Shown: positions 32,960 through 41,844 of the stretch, piece by piece | Position numbering within the stretch: the stretch's first letter is position 1 | Layout: each line of letters opens with the position of its first letter | Source: CAYWQB01 sp964460785 | GTDB lineage: Bacteria; Chlamydiota; Chlamydiia; Chlamydiales; CAYWQB01 | DNA: 64,000 nt | Assembly (NCBI GenBank): GCA_964460785.1 | Contig: CAYWQB010000001.1 | Location: 434,001 to 498,000 of the forward strand | Reading direction: 5' to 3' | The notes under the pieces: model-generated | Databases searched by the model: none | Told to the model about the DNA's origin: nothing | Seen by the model: only the letters and a program-made list of their open reading frames with translations | Position numbers and translations under genes: made by a program

Positions 32960-35731
32960 CTATACTGGCTTCTCTTGTAGCGATTTATCCCTATTTTCTT
33001 CCTCCGGAGGCTCTTTTTCGTCTTCTGACGGAAGATTTTCAGGAACTGGAGGAGGAGCCTTGCGATGTTTAGCATCTTGCAAGTTAAGACGCTCTCGCTT
33101 TTTTGTAACTTCCCACTCTCCATCCAAAATTTCCTTTACATCCTCCGCGTCTAAGGTTTCAAATTCCATCAACATATCCGTCATGAGCTGAACCTCACTT
33201 CGGTATTTTTCAAGAATTTCTGTAGCTACTTTGTAAGCATCTTGAATGACACCCTTGACTTCTGTGTCAATTTGCTGAGCAGTCTCTTCAGAATAGAGCT
33301 TTTCTGACTGCTGCCCGACTCCCATATATTGGGAGCTTTGGTTCCCAGCTTCCTGATAAGCGACAAGACCGAGCTTTTCACTCATCCCCCAGCGACAGAT
33401 CATGCTGCGTGCAAGCTCTGTTGCTTGTGCTATATCTTGTTGTGCTCCACTAGATGCATCTTTCACAAAGAGCTCTTCTGCAACACGTCCACCCATAAGA
33501 ACAGCAAGCTGATCAACAAGCTCTCTTCTCCAGTAACTCGTTCTGTTTTTCTTCGGTAAAAAGTGCGTTGCTCCAAGAGAAAACCCTCGAGGAATAATCG
33601 TTACTTTATCTACGGGGTCAGCATGCTCCAGTTTTGCAGCAACAATTGTATGCCCTGCTTCATGGTAAGCTGTTGTTTTCTTCTCTTCTTCATCAAGCTC
33701 TAAGCTTCTTCGCTCTTTTCCAAAGCGAACTTTGTCACAGGCCTCTGTGGTTTCCTGAGATGTGACTGCAAAACGCCCTTTTTTGGCTGCTAATAAAGCA
33801 GCCTCATTTAAGATATTTGCCAAGTCTGCCCCGGAGCTTCCTGGAGTTGCGCGTGCGACAGCCATTAAATCAACAGAATCATCAATTTTAATTTTCTGAG
33901 CATGCACTTTGAGAATTTCATACCGCCCCTTTACATCTGGCAAGTCAATTACCACGCGGCGATCAAAACGTCCTGGTCTTAGAAGAGCCTTATCGAGGAC
34001 ATCGGGGCGGTTTGTGGCTGCCATAAGAATGATCCCTTCATTAGAGTCAAAACCGTCCATTTCAACAAGAAGCTGGTTGAGGGTCTGCTCTCTTTCATCA
34101 TGCCCTCCGCCGATGCCGGCTCCACGGTGGCGTCCAACAGCATCAATCTCATCAATAAAGATGATACAAGGAGCATTTTTCTTGGCCTGCTGAAACATAT
34201 CACGAATACGACTAGCTCCAACCCCAACGAACATTTCGACAAAGTCCGACCCTGAAATAGAGAAAAACGGGCGATCTGCCTCGCCTGCCACAGCTTTTGC
34301 AATTAAAGTTTTTCCTGTTCCTGGAGGTCCTACACAAAGAACCCCTTTAGGAATGCGACCTCCAAGAGCTGTAAACTTCGAAGGATCCTTCAAAAACTCC
34401 ACTATCTCAAATAGCTCTTCCTTTGCTTCCTCTATTCCAGCAACATCGGCAAATGTTATTTTATTTTGCCCTTTTGCTAGAAGGCGTGCAGGGCTCTTGC
34501 CAAAACTCATGGCTCCGCCACCCACTCCACCTTTCATCTGTCGAGAAAACATAAAGTAAAGGAGCACAATCACTAAAATGACGGGCAGTGCAGTAAAAAT
34601 ATAACTAATATAGTTAGGAGCTGGCTCTTTACTCTTAAAGGTTTTTTCAAGAACTAAGTTTCTAGGCTGATCTGGTGCGCGAAAAAATCCCCCTTGATTT
34701 TTCTCAAATGCCGACCATTCTTTCTTAGCACGGTCATACCAGTTTTGGAAAACATCAGGATCTTGTCCTTCAAGAGCTCTAGTTGTGAGCTCCTTATTAT
34801 TATAAAACCAAATTGTCCCTGTAACAGCTTTTCTTGCTTTTGCAAGTTGCACTTCATTCTCTGCAAGCTGATCTGAAGTCTCTCGATACTGCTCTATTAA
34901 GGACTTATAGCTGCGCACAGAGCGAAGCTGGTTTAAACGGATCAAATCATCACTGTGATTCAGCTGCCCTATGATCTCTTCTAAATGGGAGATTACCTCT
35001 TTAAATGTGGCTAGCTGTTGTGCAGCCGGAGAGCGATCATTTAAAGCTTTTGTTTCTTTTAGAAGAGTTCGCAGTGTGCGCTTGGTTTTTTCAACTCCGA
35101 TACCAAGCTGAGGAGAGAGAAAGTTGCTCAACACACCAAGTACTTCTGTACGATAATCATCCAACTGTTGAACAGAGGGCTCATTGCCTAAGCGCTGAAA
35201 CCCTTCCTTAAGATCTGCAATGCCATCTACATCTTTTGGAGAGAGTTTTTGCAAGACGATGCGGTTGGAACGATCTGCTGTATCATACGCAGCTCCCACA
35301 ACTACATAACCAGTGGAAGGAAGAGGAAGGTCTGCTAAGTGAAGGAATAAACCTGCAGCTTTATCGATTGCAGCTTGCTCTTGATCAAGATCCGATTTTA
35401 ACTGTGCTTCTGTCCGCTTGAGCTGGTGATTCTTACTCAACAGAGTCAGGTAAGCAAAACGTTCTTTGCTAACCTCTGTCTTTTTATCCCTGAACCGCCC
35501 GCTAAATGTGACAAGCTGATCATTAATCGCTGTCTTTTTGCTATTCTCAGGTTGCAGGAGGTCTAAATTTGTCAAATGCTCTGCTTGATAGCTATATGCA
35601 ACCGCAGCCTCTTTGCGGTTAATGAAGTTTTGAGCTGTTACGACAAGCAGCACAGCTATGAGGAGGAAAAGAAAAAAGGTAAATGGAAAGCCTTTTTTGT
35701 TATCCTCTCTATTTGGATCTTCTGTCATCAT
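32960..35731 (-). CDS. ftsH: ATP-dependent zinc metalloprotease FtsH
   Basis: This 923-residue membrane AAA+ protease degrades membrane and regulatory proteins. A membrane segment lies at about 14-32 and a second at about 375-398. The roughly 340 residues between them are far longer than the 70-residue periplasmic part of E. coli FtsH; they are mostly charged and coiled-coil-like. The AAA domain has GPPGTGKT near 471 and FIDEIDAVGRHRG; the protease site is AYHEAGHTIVAA near 688. A Pro/Glu-rich tail ends the protein. Chlamydia FtsH (CT841) is also about 900 residues. Confidence 0.97.
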   Translation of the reverse strand: MMTEDPNREDNKKGFPFTFFLFLLIAVLLVVTAQNFINRKEAAVAYSYQAEHLTNLDLLQPENSKKTAINDQLVTFSGRFRDKKTEVSKERFAYLTLLSKNHQLKRTEAQLKSDLDQEQAAIDKAAGLFLHLADLPLPSTGYVVVGAAYDTADRSNRIVLQKLSPKDVDGIADLKEGFQRLGNEPSVQQLDDYRTEVLGVLSNFLSPQLGIGVEKTKRTLRTLLKETKALNDRSPAAQQLATFKEVISHLEEIIGQLNHSDDLIRLNQLRSVRSYKSLIEQYRETSDQLAENEVQLAKARKAVTGTIWFYNNKELTTRALEGQDPDVFQNWYDRAKKEWSAFEKNQGGFFRAPDQPRNLVLEKTFKSKEPAPNYISYIFTALPVILVIVLLYFMFSRQMKGGVGGGAMSFGKSPARLLAKGQNKITFADVAGIEEAKEELFEIVEFLKDPSKFTALGGRIPKGVLCVGPPGTGKTLIAKAVAGEADRPFFSISGSDFVEMFVGVGASRIRDMFQQAKKNAPCIIFIDEIDAVGRHRGAGIGGGHDEREQTLNQLLVEMDGFDSNEGIILMAATNRPDVLDKALLRPGRFDRRVVIDLPDVKGRYEILKVHAQKIKIDDSVDLMAVARATPGSSGADLANILNEAALLAAKKGRFAVTSQETTEACDKVRFGKERRSLELDEEEKKTTAYHEAGHTIVAAKLEHADPVDKVTIIPRGFSLGATHFLPKKNRTSYWRRELVDQLAVLMGGRVAEELFVKDASSGAQQDIAQATELARSMICRWGMSEKLGLVAYQEAGNQSSQYMGVGQQSEKLYSEETAQQIDTEVKGVIQDAYKVATEILEKYRSEVQLMTDMLMEFETLDAEDVKEILDGEWEVTKKRERLNLQDAKHRKAPPPVPENLPSEDEKEPPEEENRDKSLQEKPV

Positions 35732-35791
35732 CTAGTCAACCGCAAATGTATATGTTGCAAGCCACCAGTATAAGTAATCCTTGATTGCATT

Positions 35792-37150
35792 TCAAGCGCA
35801 GCTGGAAGGATGAGGGTGATTGAAGCGCAAATGAAGCTCTCCAACCTCTCCCTCTATAGGCTTGCCTCTTTGATTGGTAAGCGTAAAGTCCTGCAAAACC
35901 TCTCCCTTTTGGTTGAGAATTAAAGGAAAAGCCTTGCGCAAACAGGCTGGAACTTTTTCTTCTTCCCATGCTCGCTTGAGGCTTTTCCCATTCGCTAAAC
36001 GCTTTGCTTTATCTGGGGGCTGTAACTGCGTTGTCTGATAGGGAACAATGGCTCGCAAGGTTCCTTGCATGGCTTCTTTCCATCCTTTCTGTGACAAAGG
36101 CAAGGAAGTGGTACTCTTCTGCAAAGAGATGGCCCAATCCCCTACCACTTTCTTTTCTCCTGGTTTGATAGAAAGATACTCAAGCCACACAGGCAGCACA
36201 TTGAAGTAAAAAAGAGAGCCTCGATCTTGGTAAATAGCTCCTAGCTTACTGATAAACCATTGATTCGCTTTTTTTTCTTTTATCCCTGCAACGAGCTGCT
36301 CTATATGCCTCCTTGACAACACATCTTTATGCGCCGAAAGTTGCTCTGCGAGCAACCACTTCAAAGCCCATTGGTGAGAAGGAGCATCCTGCCTTTCTAA
36401 TAACCAGCCAAAAGGAGCTCTCTGCACTTTAGACAAACTCTCTGAAAGAGCTTCTTGCATAAACTCCGTAAGCTCTGTGGCAGACTGCCCTAAATGGAGT
36501 AGATTATGCTCAAACTTTTTACCAAACACCTTCTCTAAGTAGGGAACCATTGTTGTGCGCATTCTCCCCCTTAGGAAGCGCTCATCTAGATTGGAGGGAT
36601 CTTCAATCCAATTGAGCTTTTGGCAAGCAGCCCACTGCCGCACATCATTCTTGGAAAAAGGCAACAGCGGCCTAAGGATCCTCATCCCATCCCATGTAAA
36701 GTCTCTTTTCATTCCAGAAAGCTTACTGAAATGAGAGCCCTCCATCACTCGCTTTAAAATCACTTCCTGCTGATCGTTTGCATGATGCCCTAAAATCAAT
36801 GCTTGGCAGCGATACTCCTGATATACCTCTTGATAAATAGCTAAACGCTGCTGCCTACAGATGTCCTCTAGATTGCTTGCATCTTGGGGAGGGGGATCTA
36901 ATTGATAGAACAAGAAAAGATCTCCTTGAGCTTCAACATACTGCTGCAGCTTTTTTGCCTCGGCATGACTTGTTTTCCGCCACCCGTGATCAATATGCAA
37001 AACAATCCTCTTAAAAGGAGGAGAAATAGACTTAGCGATCTGGTATATAGACAGAGAGTCCACCCCTCCAGAGCAAGCAAATAAACAGGGAGCCTGAGCC
37101 ACCCCAGACTCTTCAAAAAATTGTATACACTTTAATGCCAAGTCAGCCAT
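35792..37150 (-). CDS. tilS: tRNA(Ile)-lysidine synthase
   Basis: This 452-residue PP-loop ATPase converts C34 of tRNA-Ile(CAT) to lysidine. The ATP site SGGVDSLS lies at 27-34, with IDHGWR near 55 and GHHANDQQEVIL near 132 typical of TilS. The C-terminal part includes the lysine-transfer domain, with QTTQLQPPDKAKRL and LKRAWEEEKVPACLR. It lies 60 bases before ftsH, as CT840-CT841. Confidence 0.95.
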   Translation of the reverse strand: MADLALKCIQFFEESGVAQAPCLFACSGGVDSLSIYQIAKSISPPFKRIVLHIDHGWRKTSHAEAKKLQQYVEAQGDLFLFYQLDPPPQDASNLEDICRQQRLAIYQEVYQEYRCQALILGHHANDQQEVILKRVMEGSHFSKLSGMKRDFTWDGMRILRPLLPFSKNDVRQWAACQKLNWIEDPSNLDERFLRGRMRTTMVPYLEKVFGKKFEHNLLHLGQSATELTEFMQEALSESLSKVQRAPFGWLLERQDAPSHQWALKWLLAEQLSAHKDVLSRRHIEQLVAGIKEKKANQWFISKLGAIYQDRGSLFYFNVLPVWLEYLSIKPGEKKVVGDWAISLQKSTTSLPLSQKGWKEAMQGTLRAIVPYQTTQLQPPDKAKRLANGKSLKRAWEEEKVPACLRKAFPLILNQKGEVLQDFTLTNQRGKPIEGEVGELHLRFNHPHPSSCA

Positions 37151-37227
37151 AGGCTAAAAATAATACTGAAAAAGAACAATAAAGACTATACTGAGAGAAG
37201 TTGCTCAGCAAAAATGCTCATGGCCTA

Positions 37228-38382
37228 ATGATTCCCTTACTTTGGCGTTACCTTCTTTTTCCTTATCTACGCGTCTTTTTTCTTACAACGATCTGTATTA
37301 TCCTCCTGACGCTTGTGGTGCAGCTGAGAGAAATTGCTTCTGCGGCCACACTAGGAGCCTCTTGGAGGACTCTTATTGCTTTTGCTCTTTACCAAATTCC
37401 ATATACCCTTCCAATAACAGCTATTGTTTCGACAATTGTAAGCACTTACTTGCTCTTTAAGCAGCTCTCTGCCACCAGTGAGCTTACTGCTATGCGAGCC
37501 TCTGGCCACTCACTTTGGTCTATCATTTTGCCATTTGTCATTACGGCTACACTCTTTGCTAGTCTTAACTTTTTTGTGATATCTGAAATCCGCCCCAGGG
37601 GAAAAGTACAAGCAAATGAAACAGAAGAAGAGCTAGGCCGCCTCAACCCATTTGCTTTACTAGGGAACCCCAAGCTAGCAAAACGCTACCACTTTTATAC
37701 AGATATGGAGCTGATCCGTGCGGGGCGCAGAGCAAAAAATGTTGTTATTGCCCATAGCCCTGATTCTTCAGGAGCATTTAACTTGCTATTTGCCAAAAAG
37801 CTAACTTCAACAAAGTCTCAAGAAATGGTTGCCGAAGACTTTACCTTTATCCAGTCCTCGCCCCCAACCCAAGAGGCTCCCTTTGGAAACTTAGCGATCG
37901 ACAACCAAAAAACATTACAAGCTCCCATGAAGATCCTTGCACAACTTGGCTTTTCCAAGAGCAAGTACCGCCCTAAAACCTCTCACCTCCGCACATCTCT
38001 ACTTTTAATTAGAATCCAGCGCGCTAGAGAAGCGTACTTAAACGCTATTGAACAGCAGTCCCCCCCTAAGGAGATCTCAAAGCGCAAATATTATTTTCAT
38101 CGATCGCTAGAGGAATTGATGCGACGCATAGCGATTCCTTTTGCTATTATCCCCGCCACTTTAGTGGGTATTTCATTTGCTATTACAACAAGTAGAAGGC
38201 AGTCATCAAAAAGCCTCAATTTTCTTTGTACATTGATGGCAACCATGCTCATTTGCCTTATTATAGGTCAAAGAGTGGATGTGGGACTATTCGCCTCCTC
38301 TATACTTCACTGGGGGCCAAGCTTACTGCTTCTCGTTGCTAGTTACCTAGTTCTAAACAGAACGATGAGGGGCCTCTCATGA
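37228..38382 (+). CDS. LptF/LptG family lipopolysaccharide export permease
   Basis: About 384 residues from the ATG at 37228 (MIPLLWRYLL); a TTG at 37201 is also in frame. It shows the YjgP/YjgQ layout: three N-terminal membrane segments with YQIPYTLPITAIVST and the conserved SELTAMRASG coupling region, a beta-jellyroll periplasmic domain at about 130-290, and three C-terminal membrane segments. Together with its neighbour it would form the LptB2FG inner-membrane transporter that extracts LPS. It overlaps the next gene by four bases. Which one is F and which G is not settled here. Confidence 0.88.
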   Translation: MIPLLWRYLLFPYLRVFFLTTICIILLTLVVQLREIASAATLGASWRTLIAFALYQIPYTLPITAIVSTIVSTYLLFKQLSATSELTAMRASGHSLWSIILPFVITATLFASLNFFVISEIRPRGKVQANETEEELGRLNPFALLGNPKLAKRYHFYTDMELIRAGRRAKNVVIAHSPDSSGAFNLLFAKKLTSTKSQEMVAEDFTFIQSSPPTQEAPFGNLAIDNQKTLQAPMKILAQLGFSKSKYRPKTSHLRTSLLLIRIQRAREAYLNAIEQQSPPKEISKRKYYFHRSLEELMRRIAIPFAIIPATLVGISFAITTSRRQSSKSLNFLCTLMATMLICLIIGQRVDVGLFASSILHWGPSLLLLVASYLVLNRTMRGLS

Positions 38383-39446
38383 TATTTTCTACAATTTGGG
38401 AGCGCTACCTAACAAAAGAAACATTAAAAGTTTTTTTCTTCTGTTCCATTGGCTGTTTTTTTCTTTTCACCATCCTTTTTTATAGCCTGCAAGCTACAGA
38501 AGACCTTGATGAGAACCTTTTTGATATTGCGACCATACAAACTCTCTTTTATGAAGTGGTTGTCTTATCACCTATTATCTTGCCTGTTTCTCTCTCCATT
38601 GCTGTTACATATACACTATATAACCTGCAGCAGCGTCACGAACTTGCCGCTTTGCTAGCTGGAGGCTTGAATAGACAACTTTTACTACGCCCTTTTCTCA
38701 TCATCGCAGTAGGGCTAACCATACTGCTCTACCTATCTTTTCAGTTTGTCTACCCTCAGTCGCTTGCAGAAACAAGAAGAATCAAAGGTAGTTTTAGCTT
38801 TTCAGCAGAGGCTCCAAAAATTCGCTCCATTCCCCTTCCAGATGGTTCTACCTTTATCTTTCAAAAGTTTGATAAAAAAGCAGCTTCTTTCCACAACCTA
38901 TTCTGGATTCAGTCTCCAGATAAGATCCTACACATGAATGAGCTAACCCCCTTTAGCTCTCCGCCCAAAGGGTCCTATGTGCAAGTGATAGAAAGGGATT
39001 CAAAAGGAGCTCTTATTTTAAAAGAAAGCATACAAGAGCTGGACTTTCCTCAGCTTTCCATTGAGAAAAAGCACATTAAGCTCGAAACTCTTGCCCCTGA
39101 TGAACTTTCTCTTTCCTCCTTATCAGCGAACATCGCTGATAGTGCCAGTCAGCACTCAAAGCAAGCTGTGAAGTTAAGAGCCACTCTTTGGACTCGCCTG
39201 ATGGCTCCGCTTGCGGCTCTTATTGCCATCTTCCTTCCTTCCTCTCTCTGCCTACAGTTTAGAAGGCGTTTTCCGATTTTCCTAATTTCATGCACCACTA
39301 TTTTCGGCATGCTTTTTTACTTTGTCCTTTTAGACACTCTCTCCATTCTTGCTGAAGGCCAATTTCTTCCTATGTGGCTTTGCTTCCTTTCACTACCTGT
39401 AGCTTTTTTCACCTTCTTTACCTATCGTTTTACTAAGATGACATGA
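38379..39446 (+). CDS. LptF/LptG family lipopolysaccharide export permease
   Basis: 355 residues, with the same layout as its neighbour: three membrane segments (about 15-37, 52-77, 101-122, with HELAALLAGGLNRQL before the third), a jellyroll domain, then three C-terminal segments. The start overlaps the upstream stop (ATGA), so the pair is coupled, as expected for the two halves of one complex. The matching Chlamydia genes are CT838 and CT839, also next to tilS. Confidence 0.88.
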   Translation: MIFSTIWERYLTKETLKVFFFCSIGCFFLFTILFYSLQATEDLDENLFDIATIQTLFYEVVVLSPIILPVSLSIAVTYTLYNLQQRHELAALLAGGLNRQLLLRPFLIIAVGLTILLYLSFQFVYPQSLAETRRIKGSFSFSAEAPKIRSIPLPDGSTFIFQKFDKKAASFHNLFWIQSPDKILHMNELTPFSSPPKGSYVQVIERDSKGALILKESIQELDFPQLSIEKKHIKLETLAPDELSLSSLSANIADSASQHSKQAVKLRATLWTRLMAPLAALIAIFLPSSLCLQFRRRFPIFLISCTTIFGMLFYFVLLDTLSILAEGQFLPMWLCFLSLPVAFFTFFTYRFTKMT

Positions 39447-39459
39447 AAAAGGCAGATAG

Positions 39460-41844
39460 ATGGAGCCCTTTCTCCTATCCAAATGCAACTCTATCCAACA
39501 CTTAGTCAAAGAGATTCCTTCAGCACAAGTTGACCAAGTGTCTATCCACTCAGGATGTATTTTCTCTAAAAACGCCTTGTTCATTGCTCTGCGTGGCCGC
39601 CTATACGATGGCCATGATTTTGTCCCAGATAGCTATACCAAAGGCGCTCGGTATGCTATCGTAGAAGAAAGCTACACCCCACCTAAAGATCAGAAGACCC
39701 CGATTTTACTGCGTGTTGCAAACCCTTTGAAAACACTCCAAGAGCTTGCTCTTAGCTATCGCTCTCAATTCTCTTGTCAAGTCATTGCTATTGTGGGGAC
39801 ATCTGGCAAAACGATCCTAAAGGACCTTCTTGGAAAGATCCTCTCTACACACTATACCACTTTTTGCTCTCCAGAAAGCTACAACAGCCAAATTGGTGCA
39901 GCTCTTTCTCTTTTTGAGATTCACCACAGTCATGAGATAGCTCTGATCGAACTAGCTGCTTCTAAAAAAGGCGAGCTAGCCTCGCTAGTCAAGATGGTCG
40001 AGCCAGATCAAGCTCTTATTGCAGAGTTAGATCACTCCCATCCGTACTTATTTGACTCCTCTCAGTTTCTAAAAGAGGATTATCATGCTTTTTTTGAGCA
40101 AGTCCCTCAGATAAAGGTACAGACACCGTCTATAGAAGTGACCAAACTCCCTAAGCATCCTTTTTTAGCCAAGTTAACCAAACGAGCAAAAGCGGCTGCC
40201 TGTGCTCTTGGCGTTCCTGAAGCAACAGTACGATCCACTATTGAGCACTATGATTTTCAATGGCGAGGATCTGAAATTTGGCGCTCCCCCGGAGGAGCTT
40301 TATTTATTAATGAGCCCTATACAGCGATCCCTGAGACGTTGTACACCTCTCTTGCTCATTTCTTCAAGCTAGGGGTCCAAGGAAGACGCTGGCTTGTTTT
40401 TAGTGGCTTTCAGTCAGAAACTCCTAACTGGAAACACGCTGCTCAAGTACTAAGCTCTTTTGCGATTGATTGCGTAATTGCTGTGCAGTCCCACCTCCCT
40501 CCTGAGTTCTTTCAGTATATGAAGAATCTTTCGCCACAAACCTCTTTGCGAACTGTCTCAGACATGCAAGAGGCCTTACATTTACTAGAAGAAGAAGTCT
40601 CAAGTAAAGATAGCGTTCTTTTCCGGGGAGCCAACAAACTAGCTCTACACACATTCATCAAAAATGCTCCTTTATTTCTTCATGAAAGCATTTTAGAGAT
40701 TAACCTTGGGTCCATTAAGCAAAATATTGATCTTATGCGTAGCCACCTTGGCAAACGTGTAGAGATTATGCCCATGATTAAGTCCGATGCCTATGGCACA
40801 GATGCTTCAATTCTCGCCCGCTTCCTTGCTGGATGTGGTATACGCATCTTTGGTGTTGCCTATATACAGGAAGCTCTAGCTCTACGTAGAGAGGGACTAC
40901 AAACAAGAATATTTGTTCTTCATGCTCGCCCTTCAGAAGTGGGAGCTATTGTCCGCGCGGGGCTAGAGGTGGGTGTTGGCAGCCTCCACCTTGCTCAAAG
41001 CCTTCAAAAAGAGGCCCAACGCCGGCGTCAGCGAGCTAAGGTCCATCTACACCTTGATACAGGAATGACTCGGCTAGGGAACTCCCCAGATAAAATTATA
41101 GAGCTCGCTAGATATGTCAACCAATCCTCTCACCTTGAGCTGGAAGGCATCATGACACACTTTGCGTTAGCTGACCAAAAAGAAGGAGACTTTTTTACTG
41201 AGCAGCAAGCAGCACAACTGAAGTCTGTCGCAAGCCTTCTCAAACGAGAAGGAATTGCTGTGCGGCACACTCATGCACAAAACTCTGCTGCTGTCGCCCG
41301 CTTTGGCTCATCGGACTTTTCGATGGTTCGTGTTGGGTTAGCTCTTTTTGGCCTTGTCCACTCCCCTCAACTCCCTCTAAAACCAGCTCTTTCTCTTCGC
41401 TCCTCTATTACAGCGATTCACAATTGCAAAAGAGGAGACACTGTGAGCTATGGACGCTGCTATCAAGTCAATCAGCCAGAAGAACGTATTGCTGTTGTTC
41501 CTCTTGGTTATTTTGATGGTATTCATCGCCATTATGCCCAAGGAGGCTCTCTACTTATTCAAGGGAAAAAAGCTCCTGTGGTTGGTTCAATTTGTATGGA
41601 CTTTTTGATGGTGAATATCTCGTCTATTCCTGAAGCAAAAGAGGGCGATGAAGTCGTTATTTTCGGCAGCAGTAGCGATGGGAAGGAGCTTCCCCCCGAA
41701 GAGTTTGCTCATAAAGGAGGTACAATTCCTCATGAATTGATTACCTGCCTCGGGCCTAGAATCCAGCGTCTTTTTACTTTAGATGAACATATTCATCCCT
41801 TACCTCAAGCATCCTATACTCCCCAAGAGGCCTATCATGAATAA
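39460..41844 (+). CDS. MurF-like / alanine racemase fusion protein
   Basis: This 794-residue protein joins two peptidoglycan enzymes. Residues 1 to about 415 are a diverged MurF ligase (UDP-MurNAc-tripeptide:D-Ala-D-Ala ligase): N-terminal domain with ALFIALRG, P-loop AIVGTSGKT (113-118), SPESYNSQIGAALSLF, and INEPYTAIPETLYTS in place of NDxYNANP. Residues from about 425 are alanine racemase: PLP lysine K441 in MIKSDAYG, catalytic tyrosine Y664 in VSYGRCY, VPLGYFDG, and GSICMDFLMV. Both racemase residues are intact. The fusion and the SPxSYNSQIG segment resemble the Bacteroidetes MurF-Alr proteins. The product would make D-Ala and use it. AAGG precedes the ATG. It overlaps the next gene by 8 bases. 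Confidence 0.9.
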   Translation: MEPFLLSKCNSIQHLVKEIPSAQVDQVSIHSGCIFSKNALFIALRGRLYDGHDFVPDSYTKGARYAIVEESYTPPKDQKTPILLRVANPLKTLQELALSYRSQFSCQVIAIVGTSGKTILKDLLGKILSTHYTTFCSPESYNSQIGAALSLFEIHHSHEIALIELAASKKGELASLVKMVEPDQALIAELDHSHPYLFDSSQFLKEDYHAFFEQVPQIKVQTPSIEVTKLPKHPFLAKLTKRAKAAACALGVPEATVRSTIEHYDFQWRGSEIWRSPGGALFINEPYTAIPETLYTSLAHFFKLGVQGRRWLVFSGFQSETPNWKHAAQVLSSFAIDCVIAVQSHLPPEFFQYMKNLSPQTSLRTVSDMQEALHLLEEEVSSKDSVLFRGANKLALHTFIKNAPLFLHESILEINLGSIKQNIDLMRSHLGKRVEIMPMIKSDAYGTDASILARFLAGCGIRIFGVAYIQEALALRREGLQTRIFVLHARPSEVGAIVRAGLEVGVGSLHLAQSLQKEAQRRRQRAKVHLHLDTGMTRLGNSPDKIIELARYVNQSSHLELEGIMTHFALADQKEGDFFTEQQAAQLKSVASLLKREGIAVRHTHAQNSAAVARFGSSDFSMVRVGLALFGLVHSPQLPLKPALSLRSSITAIHNCKRGDTVSYGRCYQVNQPEERIAVVPLGYFDGIHRHYAQGGSLLIQGKKAPVVGSICMDFLMVNISSIPEAKEGDEVVIFGSSSDGKELPPEEFAHKGGTIPHELITCLGPRIQRLFTLDEHIHPLPQASYTPQEAYHE

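Noticed and set aside
35736..35969. 77-residue minus-strand frame near the tilS end
   Set aside because: It overlaps the end of tilS in another frame, with no ribosome site and no motif.
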